From NCBI GenBank assembly GCA_021154885.1, contig JAJKHS010000159.1, positions 1 to 64,000 on the forward strand: a stretch of 64,000 nucleotides of DNA, written 5' to 3'. Below, one piece after another: positions 44,755 through 53,651 of this stretch. Every line of letters starts with the position of its first letter. The first letter of the stretch is position 1. The notes beneath the pieces are model-generated. The model did no database searches, was not told the DNA's origin, and worked only from the letters and a program-made list of their open reading frames with translations. The translations under genes were made by a program, and so were the position numbers. Source of the stretch: Thermoanaerobaculum sp. (GTDB lineage: Bacteria; Acidobacteriota; Thermoanaerobaculia; Multivoradales; UBA5704).

Positions 44755-46139
44755 CGTGCTCTCCCGCCGGCCTGCCCCGGCGTCCTGGGCGGTTTCGGTC
44801 CGCCCTTCGCATTGGCGGAGCCCGGGGTCACGGCGCCGGTGATCAGGACATCTCCTTCCTTGAGATCCCCCTGCACGAGCTGCGTGTCGGCGTAGTCGGA
44901 GATCCCGATCTTCACCGCCACCGGCTCGAGCTTGTCGCCGTTCACCAGCTTCCAGACGACCTGCTGGCCGCCGAGATGGGAGGTCCTCGCGGCATCGGGG
45001 ATCGCGAATTTGCGGTAGAGCGGGTCGAGGTCCGACGCCGGCAGGTCGGGCGTGTAGGTCAGGGCGGCGTTGGGGATCTCCAGGGTGTCCTCGGCGTGAC
45101 CGGTCGGGATCGTGACGTAGGCTGTCTCGCCCGGGAGGAGCCGCTCGTCGAGGTTTTCGAAGTCGATCACCGTGTCGTAGGTGACGACGTTCTGCACGAT
45201 GTAAGCGTTCAGGCGGATGGCGCTCACCCGGCCGTGGAACAATTCGTTGGGAAAGGCGTCGACCTGGAAGGTGGCGTCGCCGCCGACCTTGATGAAGCCG
45301 GTGTCCGATTCGTCCGTCTTGGCGTAGACCTGCATGCGCTTCAGATCCTGGGCGATGGTGAAGAGGTTGGGCGCCTGGAGCGAGGCGGCGACGGACTGGC
45401 CGACCGTAACGTTTTTGGCCACCACCGTACCCTCGGTGGGGGAGACGATCGTCGTATATCGCAGGTTCGCTTCCGCCTGCTGCAAGGCCCCCTGCATCGC
45501 CGCGACCTCGGCCCGCGCCTGCTCGACCTGTGCCACCGCCTCTTTGTACTGGGCCTTCGCCTGGTTCACCTGGGCCTTGGCCGCCCGGGTGGAGGCCTCG
45601 GACTGGTCGAGCGTCGACTGGCTCAGATCCCGCTGGTCGATGGGGATCAGCCCCTGGCCGTAGAGCTTGGCGAGGCGCTGGGAGTTGGCCCGCGCGTAGG
45701 CGGAGTCGGCCTGCATCTTGGCGACGTTGGCCTCGTCCGTCTCGATCTGCGCCTGGCTGGAGCCGAGGCCCGCCTGGAGGTGCCGCAGATTCGCCTCGGC
45801 GCTGGCCAGATTGCCGCGGGCCGTGACCATCTGCGCCTCGTAGACGGCCGGGTCGAGCTGCGCCAGGACCTGCCCGGCGCGCACCCGCGTGTTGAAATCG
45901 GCGAAGACGAGCTTCACGGTCCCCGAGACGTAGGAGCCGACGGGGACCGTGGTCAGTGGATTGATGGTCCCCGTGGCCTCCACCGCCGAGGTGAGGGAGC
46001 CGCGCTGCACCGGAGCCGTGAGGTATTGCGGCGGCTGCGACCTGCCCCCGATCCAGAAGCCGAGGAGGAGGATGGCGGCGAGAGCGCCGGCGGCGAGGAG
46101 GACGAGGCGCCGCGAAAGGCGTGGGATTGCGCTGGACAT
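44751..46139 (-). CDS. MacA/HlyD-like periplasmic adaptor of an efflux pump
   Basis: A 462-residue protein with one N-terminal membrane helix (LVLLAAGALAAILLLGFWI). A barrel-sandwich (lipoyl-like) half follows (TVPVGSYVSGTVKLVFADF, RAGQVLAQLDP), then a long alpha-hairpin of about 150 residues rich in Ala/Gln (AQMVTARGNLASAEANLRHL ... KAQVNQAKAQYKEAV), the second half (IVSPTEGTVVAKNVTVGQSV), and beta-barrel and membrane-proximal domains. It should link an inner-membrane permease to an outer-membrane channel. The gene is divergent from the MacB-like permease, with 20 bp between the starts, so the two very likely share one control region. Confidence 0.9.
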   Translation of the reverse strand: MSSAIPRLSRRLVLLAAGALAAILLLGFWIGGRSQPPQYLTAPVQRGSLTSAVEATGTINPLTTVPVGSYVSGTVKLVFADFNTRVRAGQVLAQLDPAVYEAQMVTARGNLASAEANLRHLQAGLGSSQAQIETDEANVAKMQADSAYARANSQRLAKLYGQGLIPIDQRDLSQSTLDQSEASTRAAKAQVNQAKAQYKEAVAQVEQARAEVAAMQGALQQAEANLRYTTIVSPTEGTVVAKNVTVGQSVAASLQAPNLFTIAQDLKRMQVYAKTDESDTGFIKVGGDATFQVDAFPNELFHGRVSAIRLNAYIVQNVVTYDTVIDFENLDERLLPGETAYVTIPTGHAEDTLEIPNAALTYTPDLPASDLDPLYRKFAIPDAARTSHLGGQQVVWKLVNGDKLEPVAVKIGISDYADTQLVQGDLKEGDVLITGAVTPGSANAKGGPKPPRTPGQAGGRAR

Positions 46140-46159
46140 GGGGGTATCATACCCAAACC

Positions 46160-47377
46160 ATGGACCTCGGCACCCTTCTCCCCGAAGCCTTGGGCGCGAT
46201 GGCGTCCAACAAGCTGCGCACCGGGCTCACCATGCTCGGCATCACCATCGGCATCGCCGCGGTCATCTGCACCGTCGCCATCGGCGAGGGAGGCTCGAAC
46301 CGGGTGCGCGAGCAGTTCCAGGGTCTGGGCGACAACTTCATCTGGGTCGAGGCGGGCAGCCGCAACTTCCAGGGGGTGCGCACGGGCTCCGGCAACACCA
46401 AGACCCTGACCGTGCGGGACGCGCAGGCGATCCGCGAAGCCATCCCGCTGATCAAGAGCGTGGCGCCCAACGTCGACGCCCGGGTGCAGGTGGTCTATGG
46501 CAATCAGAACTGGTCCACCGGTTATCGCGGGGTCTCGCCGGAGTACCTGGCCATCCGCCGCTGGACGGTGGCGAAGGGCGCCTCCTTCACCCACCAGGAC
46601 GTGACGCTCTCGGCCAACGTCTGCCTGCTCGGCCGCACCACGGCCGAGGCGCTCTTCGGCGGCGCGGACCCGATCGGTAAAAAGATCCGCCTCGGCAATC
46701 AGCCGTTCCGGGTGATCGGCATCCTCGCGCCCAAGGGGGAGACCGCCACGGGCCAGGACCAGGACGACACGATCCTCATGCCTTTCACCACGGCGCTGCA
46801 CAAGCTCAAGGGGACCAGTTGGCTCGACGACATCGTGTGCTCGGCAATCACGCCAGAGGCCATCCGCCCTGCCAAGGAGCAGATCGTCCGCCTGCTGCGC
46901 CAGCGCCACCACCTGCGTCCCGGAGCGCCCGACGACTTCAACCTGCGCAGCCCCGAGGAGATCCTCCAGGCGCAGCAGGAGACGAGCCGCACGTTCACGC
47001 TGCTCCTGGCGAGCATCGCCTCGGTCTCGCTGCTGGTGGGCGGCATCGGAATCATGAACATCATGTTCGTCACCGTCACCGAGCGCACCCGGGAGATCGG
47101 CGTCCGCCGCGCCGTGGGGGCGACGCGGGGAAGCGTTCAGACGCAGTTCCTGCTCGAGGCGGTGCTGCTCTGTGCCCTGAGCGGCACCGTCGGCGTCCTG
47201 CTGGGCGTCGTCGCCTCCAGCATCTTTTCGAACGTCCTCGGCTGGACGATGATCATCCCGCCACGCGCCATCCTCATCGCCGTCGTTTTTTCCTGTCTGA
47301 TCGGTATCGGCTTCGGCTTCTACCCGGCCCGCAAAGCGGCGCTGCTCGATCCGATCGACGCTTTGCGCTACGAGTAG
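46160..47377 (+). CDS. MacB-type ABC transporter permease
   Basis: A 405-residue protein: an N-terminal helix (LRTGLTMLGITIGIAAVICTV), the MacB periplasmic core (about residues 45-250), three C-terminal helices, and the FtsX/MacB signature TERTREIGVRRAVGATRGSV, ending DPIDALRYE. It lacks the ATPase domain of MacB, and no ATPase gene is adjacent. It would transmit ATP-driven movement to the adaptor encoded divergently, exporting a peptide or small molecule. A short remnant of a second copy of this gene lies at 48661-48726. Confidence 0.9.
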   Translation: MDLGTLLPEALGAMASNKLRTGLTMLGITIGIAAVICTVAIGEGGSNRVREQFQGLGDNFIWVEAGSRNFQGVRTGSGNTKTLTVRDAQAIREAIPLIKSVAPNVDARVQVVYGNQNWSTGYRGVSPEYLAIRRWTVAKGASFTHQDVTLSANVCLLGRTTAEALFGGADPIGKKIRLGNQPFRVIGILAPKGETATGQDQDDTILMPFTTALHKLKGTSWLDDIVCSAITPEAIRPAKEQIVRLLRQRHHLRPGAPDDFNLRSPEEILQAQQETSRTFTLLLASIASVSLLVGGIGIMNIMFVTVTERTREIGVRRAVGATRGSVQTQFLLEAVLLCALSGTVGVLLGVVASSIFSNVLGWTMIIPPRAILIAVVFSCLIGIGFGFYPARKAALLDPIDALRYE

Positions 47378-47387
47378 GTGAAGGGCC

Positions 47388-47424
47388 CTCTCATGAAGAG
47401 GATTTGTCTTCGAGCGCAGCGCTG
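47388..47424 (+). pseudogene. Remnant of a YoeB-like toxin start
   Basis: CTCTCATGAAGAGGAT followed by GTCTTCGAGC is shared with the start of the toxin at 49025-49049, except for one extra T. The frame is therefore broken after four codons and no further toxin sequence is recognisable. No antitoxin gene precedes it. It marks one edge of the rearranged segment that carries the DUF6236 gene. Confidence 0.55.
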
Positions 47425-47456
47425 TACATTGTGGGAGATTGTGGAGGAAATAGCCA

Positions 47457-48650
47457 GTGTCAACAGAACCTTCGCAGACAAACTATGGCGAGGCTCTCTA
47501 CCATCCGCATATTCACGTCAGAGACGTGGACTGGTTGAAGTCCGCAATACTCTACTGGGATAGCGTGCGTCGCATCGTGCCGGCGAACTTTCCTCCCGAT
47601 GAGGCCGACCCGGACTTGGACAAGGATGTTCGTCGATTGGTGCTGGAGCGGCCGGATCTCCTCCCCCGAACACCTCCGACGAAGTACGTAGACGCCGCGA
47701 TAGCGAAATTCATCGACTGCTCACGTCACTTCCAAGGACCACCAGGCACCCAGCTGGATCAGTCCGGTAGGAGTGCCATCTTCGACATGGTCCAGGGGGC
47801 ATATCAGCGCATCACGGGTGCCAAAGAAATGGACCGTAGTGGCCTCAAGGAATTGCTTGATAATTTGTTAAAAGATAGTCGAGGCAGCGCGGAAGTAGAC
47901 ATGTGGGACAGCAAGATGAGTGGTGAGTTCGGAGCCTTACTACGGGAAGCAGGCTTGCTGCGCGACGACGATACTACAGGCTATGTCTGGGTACAGAAGG
48001 CCGCCGCCGACCTCTACATGATCTGCCTGGCAACAGTAATGAGCGAGAACATATGTTCTCCGCTGATAACCTACAAACCGGAGTACGCGGATGTTGGCAA
48101 GTACTTAGACCTTGGGGTGCCACAACAGCCACAGGACTCCCGAATCAGCATGCTTTTGGAGCTCGATCTTCCTTTCCCGGCGCGGGAAGAACTACATGAG
48201 ATATCGCTCTCAAGAATCCTGCAAGTGCATGATAAGACAGAAACCGAACGCAGGAATTTCCGGAAGGCGGTCGAGGACTTACTCGCGGAAGGCTCCAGGG
48301 CTCAAGGGGACGAGTACCGATACGAGGGATTTTTGAAGGACAAGAAAAAAGATTTGGCCGAAGAATTCAGGCAGTACAAAGAAAAAATGGAGAGCTTAAG
48401 CATTAGGAGTGTCGGATCCTTACTGAGGATAAGTGCGCCGACGGCAGTCTCAACGATCTTGACTGCCGTAGCGACTTTGGGTTTTCATGTCGACCCGTTT
48501 ACCGCCACAGCGCTCGCGGGCACCGGAGCAGCCCTGTCTGGCGTAACGTGGTGGGGTGAAGTTCGGCAACAGCGTCGTGAAGCGATCGAGAATTTCCCTT
48601 ACCATTATCTTTTAACGCTCGAAAAGGAACTACCACCTTCGCACTCTTAG
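47457..48650 (+). CDS. DUF6236-like hypothetical protein
   Basis: A 397-residue protein from GTG 47457, with GGAGG about 11 bp upstream. The start YGEALYHPHIHVRDVDWLKSA followed by LLYWD-type sequence (ILYWDSVRRIVPANF) is typical of DUF6236, an uncharacterised family often found in accessory regions. The middle is helical and charged. A hydrophobic segment near residues 315-350 (SAPTAVSTILTAVATLGFHV) could be a membrane hairpin. GC content is visibly lower than in the neighbouring genes. It is flanked by duplicated pieces of MacB and toxin genes, which fits arrival by transfer or recombination. A role in defence is possible but not shown. Confidence 0.65.
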   Translation: MSTEPSQTNYGEALYHPHIHVRDVDWLKSAILYWDSVRRIVPANFPPDEADPDLDKDVRRLVLERPDLLPRTPPTKYVDAAIAKFIDCSRHFQGPPGTQLDQSGRSAIFDMVQGAYQRITGAKEMDRSGLKELLDNLLKDSRGSAEVDMWDSKMSGEFGALLREAGLLRDDDTTGYVWVQKAAADLYMICLATVMSENICSPLITYKPEYADVGKYLDLGVPQQPQDSRISMLLELDLPFPAREELHEISLSRILQVHDKTETERRNFRKAVEDLLAEGSRAQGDEYRYEGFLKDKKKDLAEEFRQYKEKMESLSIRSVGSLLRISAPTAVSTILTAVATLGFHVDPFTATALAGTGAALSGVTWWGEVRQQRREAIENFPYHYLLTLEKELPPSHS

Positions 48651-48660
48651 CATTCCAAAG

Positions 48661-48726
48661 GAGACGAGCCGCACCTTCACCATCCTCCTGGCGAGCATCG
48701 CGATCGACGCGTTGCGGTACGAGTAG
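48661..48726 (+). pseudogene. Internally deleted copy of the MacB-type permease (last 22 codons)
   Basis: ETSRTFTILLASIA, matching residues of the intact permease encoded from about 46978, is joined directly to IDALRYE and a stop, matching its extreme C-terminus at 47357-47377. Nearly all of the gene is missing, including the three C-terminal helices that should lie between these two segments. It is evidence that the permease was once present twice. Confidence 0.8.
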
Positions 48727-48792
48727 GCGGACGAGATCTAATGGTGACAAGTGATTTGCGACGTCTCGGAACCGGTCCAGGGAGAACCAACA

Positions 48793-49032
48793 ATGTACAC
48801 GATCTACAAGCTTCGCGCTGACGAGCTTGATCAACGTTTCCTCGACACGCTCAAGCATCAATTCCAGGACCGCGAAATTGAAATCCTCGTCGCCGAGGCG
48901 GCCGATGTCGCGGAGGACGAGACGGCATACCTCCTTCGCTCTCCCGCCAATCGCGAGCGGCTGTTGCGAGCAATCGAGAACGTATCCCAAGGGCGGAATC
49001 TCGAAGTGGTCGATCTCGGCGAACTCTCATGA
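48793..49032 (+). CDS. Antitoxin of a YoeB/Txe-type module
   Basis: A 79-residue acidic protein; ATG 48793 with GGGAG about 8 bp upstream. YKLRADELDQRFLDTLKHQF and EDETAYLLRSPANRERLLRAIENV are features of Phd/Axe-like antitoxins that pair with Txe/YoeB toxins. The stop overlaps the next ATG (ATGA), the usual arrangement in such modules. Because the toxin downstream has lost its middle, this antitoxin now appears to be an orphan; it may still repress its own promoter. Confidence 0.7.
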   Translation: MYTIYKLRADELDQRFLDTLKHQFQDREIEILVAEAADVAEDETAYLLRSPANRERLLRAIENVSQGRNLEVVDLGELS

Positions 49033-49109
49033 AGAGGATCGTCTTCGAGCGGAGCGCGTTTGATCAGGATTCAGTGACGATCATCGCCTGCAAGTACCAC
49101 TACCTCTGA
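49029..49109 (+). pseudogene. Internally deleted YoeB/Txe-like toxin (26 residues)
   Basis: The frame reads MKRIVFERSAFDQ, the normal N-terminus of a YoeB-type mRNA interferase, and then DSVTIIACKYHYL, the normal C-terminus ending in the conserved K/R-Y-H-Y. About 55-60 residues that should lie between, including the catalytic Glu and Arg, are missing, and the deletion keeps the frame. GAT occurs at both sides of the junction. The product cannot be an active ribosome-dependent RNase. Confidence 0.78.
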
Positions 49110-49136
49110 GCCGTATACTCCTCCCGGAGGACTCTT

Positions 49137-49493
49137 ATGCGAGGACGACACGCAAAACGCGCCGTGCTGGTGTTTTCGCTTTTCCTGCTGTGCTCTGCGG
49201 GCAGTCTGAAGTGTGCGCCGGTGGCCGCCCCCTTCTTCGTGGCGGAGGCGCAGGCCGGGCAGAGCGGGACGTGCATGACCAACCAGCAGTGCGCCAAGGA
49301 CGAGTTCTGCGCCAAGCTCTACGGCAGTTGCGGCGAGAGCGGCAAGTGCGAGGCGCGTCCGCAGGACTGCACCGAACACGGAAAGCTCCTCGTCAAGCCC
49401 GTCTGCGGCTGTGACGACAAGACCTACGACAACTTCTGCCTGGCGGCAAGCGCGGGAGTCAACGTCAAGCAGGAGGGGAAATGCCCGCCTTGA
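49137..49493 (+). CDS. Secreted Kazal-type domain protein
   Basis: A 118-residue protein with a signal peptide (RAVLVFSLFLLCSAGSLKC). A first Cys-rich stretch (CMTNQQCAKDEFCAKLYGSC) leads into a Kazal-like domain: CTEHGKLLVKPVCGCDDKTY, then DNFCLAASAGVNV and a last Cys. The PVCGCDxKTYxNxC pattern is the Kazal signature; proteins of this family can inhibit serine proteases. The reactive-site loop is not typical of known inhibitors, so activity is inferred. GGAGGA lies about 9 bp before ATG 49137. Related domains occur twice in the gene at 52961. Confidence 0.83.
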   Translation: MRGRHAKRAVLVFSLFLLCSAGSLKCAPVAAPFFVAEAQAGQSGTCMTNQQCAKDEFCAKLYGSCGESGKCEARPQDCTEHGKLLVKPVCGCDDKTYDNFCLAASAGVNVKQEGKCPP

Positions 49494-49602
49494 CCCAAGG
49501 CGATTGACACGCATCTTCATCGTGTAACGCCCCCGGGGTTCGCCACGCCCAAGGATGTGCTAACGTTCAGGAAATCCCTGAATCCGTCCGGAGGGAGGCC
49601 TT

Positions 49603-52600
49603 ATGGCGTTGCGTGAGCTTGCCGTCGAGCTTGAATCAGACCCGGTGGTCTTCGAGCTCGGGAAAGAAGGGGGAAGCGACCAGGGGGACGTGGTGCTCAA
49701 GGTCTGGGGCGCCACGGGGCGGACGCAGGAGCTGCGGGTGCAGACCGGGGCGGTGCCCGACGCCGGGGCGTTCCGTTTCACGGTCGCCGCAGCCGAGATC
49801 GTCGACCGCTCGGACGATCCCGAGCTGCCGGTCCGGGTCCGCATTCCGGTGACCTGCAGCGGCGGCGCCGAGGGCCAGGAGGCGGCCTCCGCGCTGGAGG
49901 TCACCGTGAGCTTCGCCGGCGGGCCGGCCACGGTCCACCGGGTCGGTCTCGCCGCGTCGGTCAATCACGCCCTGCCGCTCTGGCAGGTGCTGCGCGAGGA
50001 GTATGCGGCGCTGAAGCCCGGCTGGCGCGCCGAGCTCGCGAGCGATCCCGTCCTCGCCGATCCGCAGCGCAGCTCCGGGGACAAGCTGGCGGCGCTGTTC
50101 GCTCTGGTCCATCGCCGGGCCGCGGCGGGGGACGACCTCGCCGGGCTCAGCCTCTCCGGCGGCGGCATCCGCAGCGCCACGTTCAACCTGGGAGTGATTC
50201 AGGGTCTCGCCCGCATCGGCGTCCTGGAGAAGTTCGACTACCTCTCCAGCGTCTCCGGCGGCGGCTACATCTCGAGCTGGCTGAGCGGCTGGATCTACCG
50301 CGCCGGCGGCCTCGACGCGGTCCTCCCGGAGCTGCGCAGCGCCCAGCACAGTCCGGACCAGCCCGAGGCCGAGCCCGTCACCCACCTGCGCCAGTACAGC
50401 AACTATCTCACCCCGAAGCTGGGCTTCCTCTCGGGAGATACCTGGACCGCGGTGGCCGCCGTCGTCCGCAACCTCATGCTCAACCTGCTCGTGCTGCTGC
50501 CCGTGCTGGCCGCGGCCCTCGCGCTGCCGCTGGTGGCGGTCTCGAAGACGGTGTGGATTCAGCGGCTCATCCCCGGTCCGGACTTCCTGTACTGGACGGC
50601 GGTCCTGCTCTGCGGTGTCGCGCTCTTCTTCATGAGCCTGCTGCGGGCGAGCGCGCGGCCGTCGCACAAACCCGAGGAGGCTCCGCCGCAACGGCGGTTC
50701 TTCAAGCTCGGGCTTCTCTCGCCGCCGCCGTTCCTCAAGCTCGGTCTCCTGCCGTTGCTGGCGGCGGTCCCCCTCATCCTGCTGGCCATTTTCGAGTACG
50801 GCCAGCGGCGCCCCGGGCACCTTCTCTATACGCCGGAGGTCGTCGTCCGCTGCCTGATCTGGACGATCGTGATGCCGATGATCGCCCTGGCCGCCTCGGT
50901 GCCCGCTCAGCGGCGGGTGATGGGCCGGCAGATGTCGTCGCTCAAGGTCGACCTCATCGCGCTCTTCTTCTCCGGCGCGGTCGAGGCGGGGATCTACATC
51001 GGGATCCTCAAGGGATGGATGCCCTGGCTCCTCGACGCGCCGCACCAGCTTTACGAGATCCTGGGACCCGGTCTCGTGCTCGGGCCGATGCTCCTCGCCA
51101 AAACGCTGTTCATCGCCTTTTCGAGCGTCATCGAAGGCCAGCGGTTCTATCCCTCCGAGCTGGGCGACGCCGACCGCGAGTGGTGGGCCCGGTGGTCCGG
51201 CTGGGTCCTGCTCGCGGCACTGCTCTGGATGTTCGCCGGCGCCCTGGTCTTCCTCGGGCCTCTCCTGCTGCAGACCGTCGCGGCCAAGGTGACGGCGGCG
51301 GTGACGGCCGGCGGGCTCGGCGGCCTGGTGAGCCTGATCGGCAAGGGGGTCGGGACCCCGGCCAGCCCACAGGGCGGGAAGGCCGAAAGCCCGTGGCGCG
51401 GCGTGGTGCTGGCTCTCGCGGCACCCCTGTTCTGCCTGGCTCTCCTGCTCCTCGTCTCGGTGGGGACTCAGGCCCTTCTCCGGGCCCTGCCGCATGCCTG
51501 GACGGGCTCGGTGGGTGAAGCGCCCGAGCCGTTCCGCGGCTACACCGTCTTCGTCCTCGCCGCCGTCGCCGTGCTCTTCGCGTTCGGCGTCCTGATGGGG
51601 CGCTTCGTCAACGTCAACCGTTTCTCGCTCCAGGCCACCTACCGCAACCGCCTGGTCCGCGCCTATCTCGGGGCCAGCAACAAGCAGCGGCGACCGAACC
51701 TGTTCACCGGTTTCGATCCGCACGACAACCTGCGGTTGCACGCCCTGCGCGACAACCGGCCGCTGCCGCTGATCAACATGGCGCTCAACCTGGTGGCCGG
51801 AGAGGATCTCGCCTGGCAGCAGCGCAAGGCGGAGAATTTCACGGCGACGCCGCTGCACTGCGGCAGCAGCCGGCTCGGCTATCGCCGGTCGCAGAGCTAC
51901 GGCGGAAACCGGGGGATCTCGCTGGGCACCGCGGTGGCCACCTCGGGAGCGGCGGCCAACCCCAACATGGGAGCCAACTCGTCCCCCGCCATCACCTTCA
52001 TCATGACCCTCTTCAACGCCCGCCTGGGCATCTGGCTGGGCAACCCGGGGCCTCTCGGGCGCGACAGTTGGACGCGCAGCGGCCCGGTGAACTCGGCGTC
52101 GATGATCCTCGACGAAGCCCTGGGCTTCACCGACGCCCGCCACCCCTACGTCAACCTTTCGGACGGTGGCCATTTCGAGAACCTCGCCCTGTACGAGATG
52201 GTGCGGCGGCGCTGCCGTTTCATCGTGGTGGGCGACGCCGGCGGCGACCCCGGCTACGCCTACGACGACCTCGGCAACGCCATTCGCAAGATCCGCATCG
52301 ACTTCGGGATCTCCATCGATTTCGCGGATCGCATCAACATCTTTCCCAAGAACCTGGACAAGGCGAATCCGGCGGCGCGCTACTGCGCCGTGGGCAGCAT
52401 CCACTATCACGACGTGGACGGCCCCGACGCGCCGGACGGCATCCTGATCTACATCAAGCCGGCGATCTGCCAGACCGAGCCCTACGACATCTACAACTAC
52501 GCCCGCTCGTCCCTGACCTTCCCCCACGAAAGCACGGCGGACCAGTGGTTCAGCGAGTCGCAGTTCGAGAGCTACCGCGCTCTCGGCCGCGAGGCGGTCC

Positions 52601-52767
52601 TCACCATGGTGCGCAATGGACCCCACCACGGCCTCCCCTTGAGCTTCGCCGAGCTCCAGGCGGACGTGGAGGACTACATCCGCCGCGGTCCGGCGCCGGT
52701 GCCGCAGGTCCTCGTCGGCCCGGCGGCGCCCGCCGGCAAGGCTCTGCCGCCGGCGGCGGCGATCTGA
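49603..52767 (+). CDS. Patatin-like phospholipase with a multi-helix membrane domain
   Basis: A 1054-residue protein; GGAGGGAGG ends 5 bp before ATG 49603. An N-terminal domain of about 130 residues is followed by the patatin core: oxyanion-hole SLSGGGIRSATFNLGVIQGL (near residue 185), nucleophile SVSGGGYISS (near 220) and, after a long insertion, the catalytic Asp in NLSDGGHFENLALYE (near 855). The insertion, about residues 285-670, holds roughly eight to ten hydrophobic helices, so the lipase halves are joined across a membrane domain. It would hydrolyse acyl esters of lipids at the membrane. It is flanked on both sides by Kazal-type genes. Confidence 0.87.
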   Translation: MALRELAVELESDPVVFELGKEGGSDQGDVVLKVWGATGRTQELRVQTGAVPDAGAFRFTVAAAEIVDRSDDPELPVRVRIPVTCSGGAEGQEAASALEVTVSFAGGPATVHRVGLAASVNHALPLWQVLREEYAALKPGWRAELASDPVLADPQRSSGDKLAALFALVHRRAAAGDDLAGLSLSGGGIRSATFNLGVIQGLARIGVLEKFDYLSSVSGGGYISSWLSGWIYRAGGLDAVLPELRSAQHSPDQPEAEPVTHLRQYSNYLTPKLGFLSGDTWTAVAAVVRNLMLNLLVLLPVLAAALALPLVAVSKTVWIQRLIPGPDFLYWTAVLLCGVALFFMSLLRASARPSHKPEEAPPQRRFFKLGLLSPPPFLKLGLLPLLAAVPLILLAIFEYGQRRPGHLLYTPEVVVRCLIWTIVMPMIALAASVPAQRRVMGRQMSSLKVDLIALFFSGAVEAGIYIGILKGWMPWLLDAPHQLYEILGPGLVLGPMLLAKTLFIAFSSVIEGQRFYPSELGDADREWWARWSGWVLLAALLWMFAGALVFLGPLLLQTVAAKVTAAVTAGGLGGLVSLIGKGVGTPASPQGGKAESPWRGVVLALAAPLFCLALLLLVSVGTQALLRALPHAWTGSVGEAPEPFRGYTVFVLAAVAVLFAFGVLMGRFVNVNRFSLQATYRNRLVRAYLGASNKQRRPNLFTGFDPHDNLRLHALRDNRPLPLINMALNLVAGEDLAWQQRKAENFTATPLHCGSSRLGYRRSQSYGGNRGISLGTAVATSGAAANPNMGANSSPAITFIMTLFNARLGIWLGNPGPLGRDSWTRSGPVNSASMILDEALGFTDARHPYVNLSDGGHFENLALYEMVRRRCRFIVVGDAGGDPGYAYDDLGNAIRKIRIDFGISIDFADRINIFPKNLDKANPAARYCAVGSIHYHDVDGPDAPDGILIYIKPAICQTEPYDIYNYARSSLTFPHESTADQWFSESQFESYRALGREAVLTMVRNGPHHGLPLSFAELQADVEDYIRRGPAPVPQVLVGPAAPAGKALPPAAAI

Positions 52768-52960
52768 AGACGCGCCGCTGCCTTGACGGGAGGGCCGAGC
52801 CAGGTATATTTTAGAGCTACACAGAGAATACGACATGAGAGCGATATGGCAGCGGGCCGCTCATCGATCACCTGGCGGGTGTGCCGGCGGGTGGGAGATC
52901 GGCGGCGGAAACGCGCCGTGGGCGCTCGAGCGTCCTCGGCCTTGGCGCTGGAGGTGCGCA

Positions 52961-53632
52961 ATGCAAGCACGATGTCGCAAGTCGCTGATCTGGATCGGTG
53001 TACTGCTGATGGTGGCGCTCGTGAGTTGGGGCGGAGCCTGGAGAGCCGAGGCGAAGGCCCTGGACGTTCCGGATCTCTCCTGGCTCCAGGACGATTCGTG
53101 TGCCGAGGGGGTGGCCGTCGCGTCGTTGGATACTCCCGACTGGATGGAAGCCGCGCCCCAGGCGTCCGATACGGCGAAGCCGGCCGGCAAGGAATGCATG
53201 GCCAATGGGCAATGCAAGGGGAAGCAGTATTGCGCCAAGGCGGTGGGCGACTGCAAGGGCAAGGGGAATTGCACCGCCCGGCCCGATGTCTGCATCGAGA
53301 TCTTCAAGCCCGTCTGCGGCTGCAATGGCAAGACTTATAGCAATGCCTGCTTTGCGGCGGCGGCGGGGGTGAACGTGGCCTCCGAGGGCGCCTGCAAATA
53401 CAAGGACGCCGTCAGGACCTGCAAGACGAACAAACAGTGCCCGGCCGGCGATTACTGCGCCAAGGACACTGGCAAGTGCGACGACGAGGGCGTCTGCGCA
53501 CAGAAGCCGCAGATCTGCCCGCTGGTCGTGGCACCGGTCTGTGGCTGCGACAACAAGACCTATAACAATGCCTGCATGGCGCACCGGGCCGGCGTGAACA
53601 TCAAGCACGACGGGAAGTGCGAGAAGATGTAG
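52961..53632 (+). CDS. Secreted protein with two Kazal-type domains
   Basis: A 223-residue protein; ATG 52961 with GGAGG 6 bp upstream. The signal peptide is SLIWIGVLLMVALVSWGGAW. Two similar halves follow, each with a spacer (ECMANGQCKGKQYCAK; TCKTNKQCPAGDYCAK) and a Kazal-like end (KPVCGCNGKTYSNACFAAAA; APVCGCDNKTYNNACMAHRA). Both halves resemble the single-domain protein at 49137, so the two genes are paralogues by duplication. They may inhibit extracellular proteases. The gene is followed by a strong stem-loop. Confidence 0.83.
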   Translation: MQARCRKSLIWIGVLLMVALVSWGGAWRAEAKALDVPDLSWLQDDSCAEGVAVASLDTPDWMEAAPQASDTAKPAGKECMANGQCKGKQYCAKAVGDCKGKGNCTARPDVCIEIFKPVCGCNGKTYSNACFAAAAGVNVASEGACKYKDAVRTCKTNKQCPAGDYCAKDTGKCDDEGVCAQKPQICPLVVAPVCGCDNKTYNNACMAHRAGVNIKHDGKCEKM

Positions 53633-53651
53633 AGCCTGCGTACCGCAGTAG

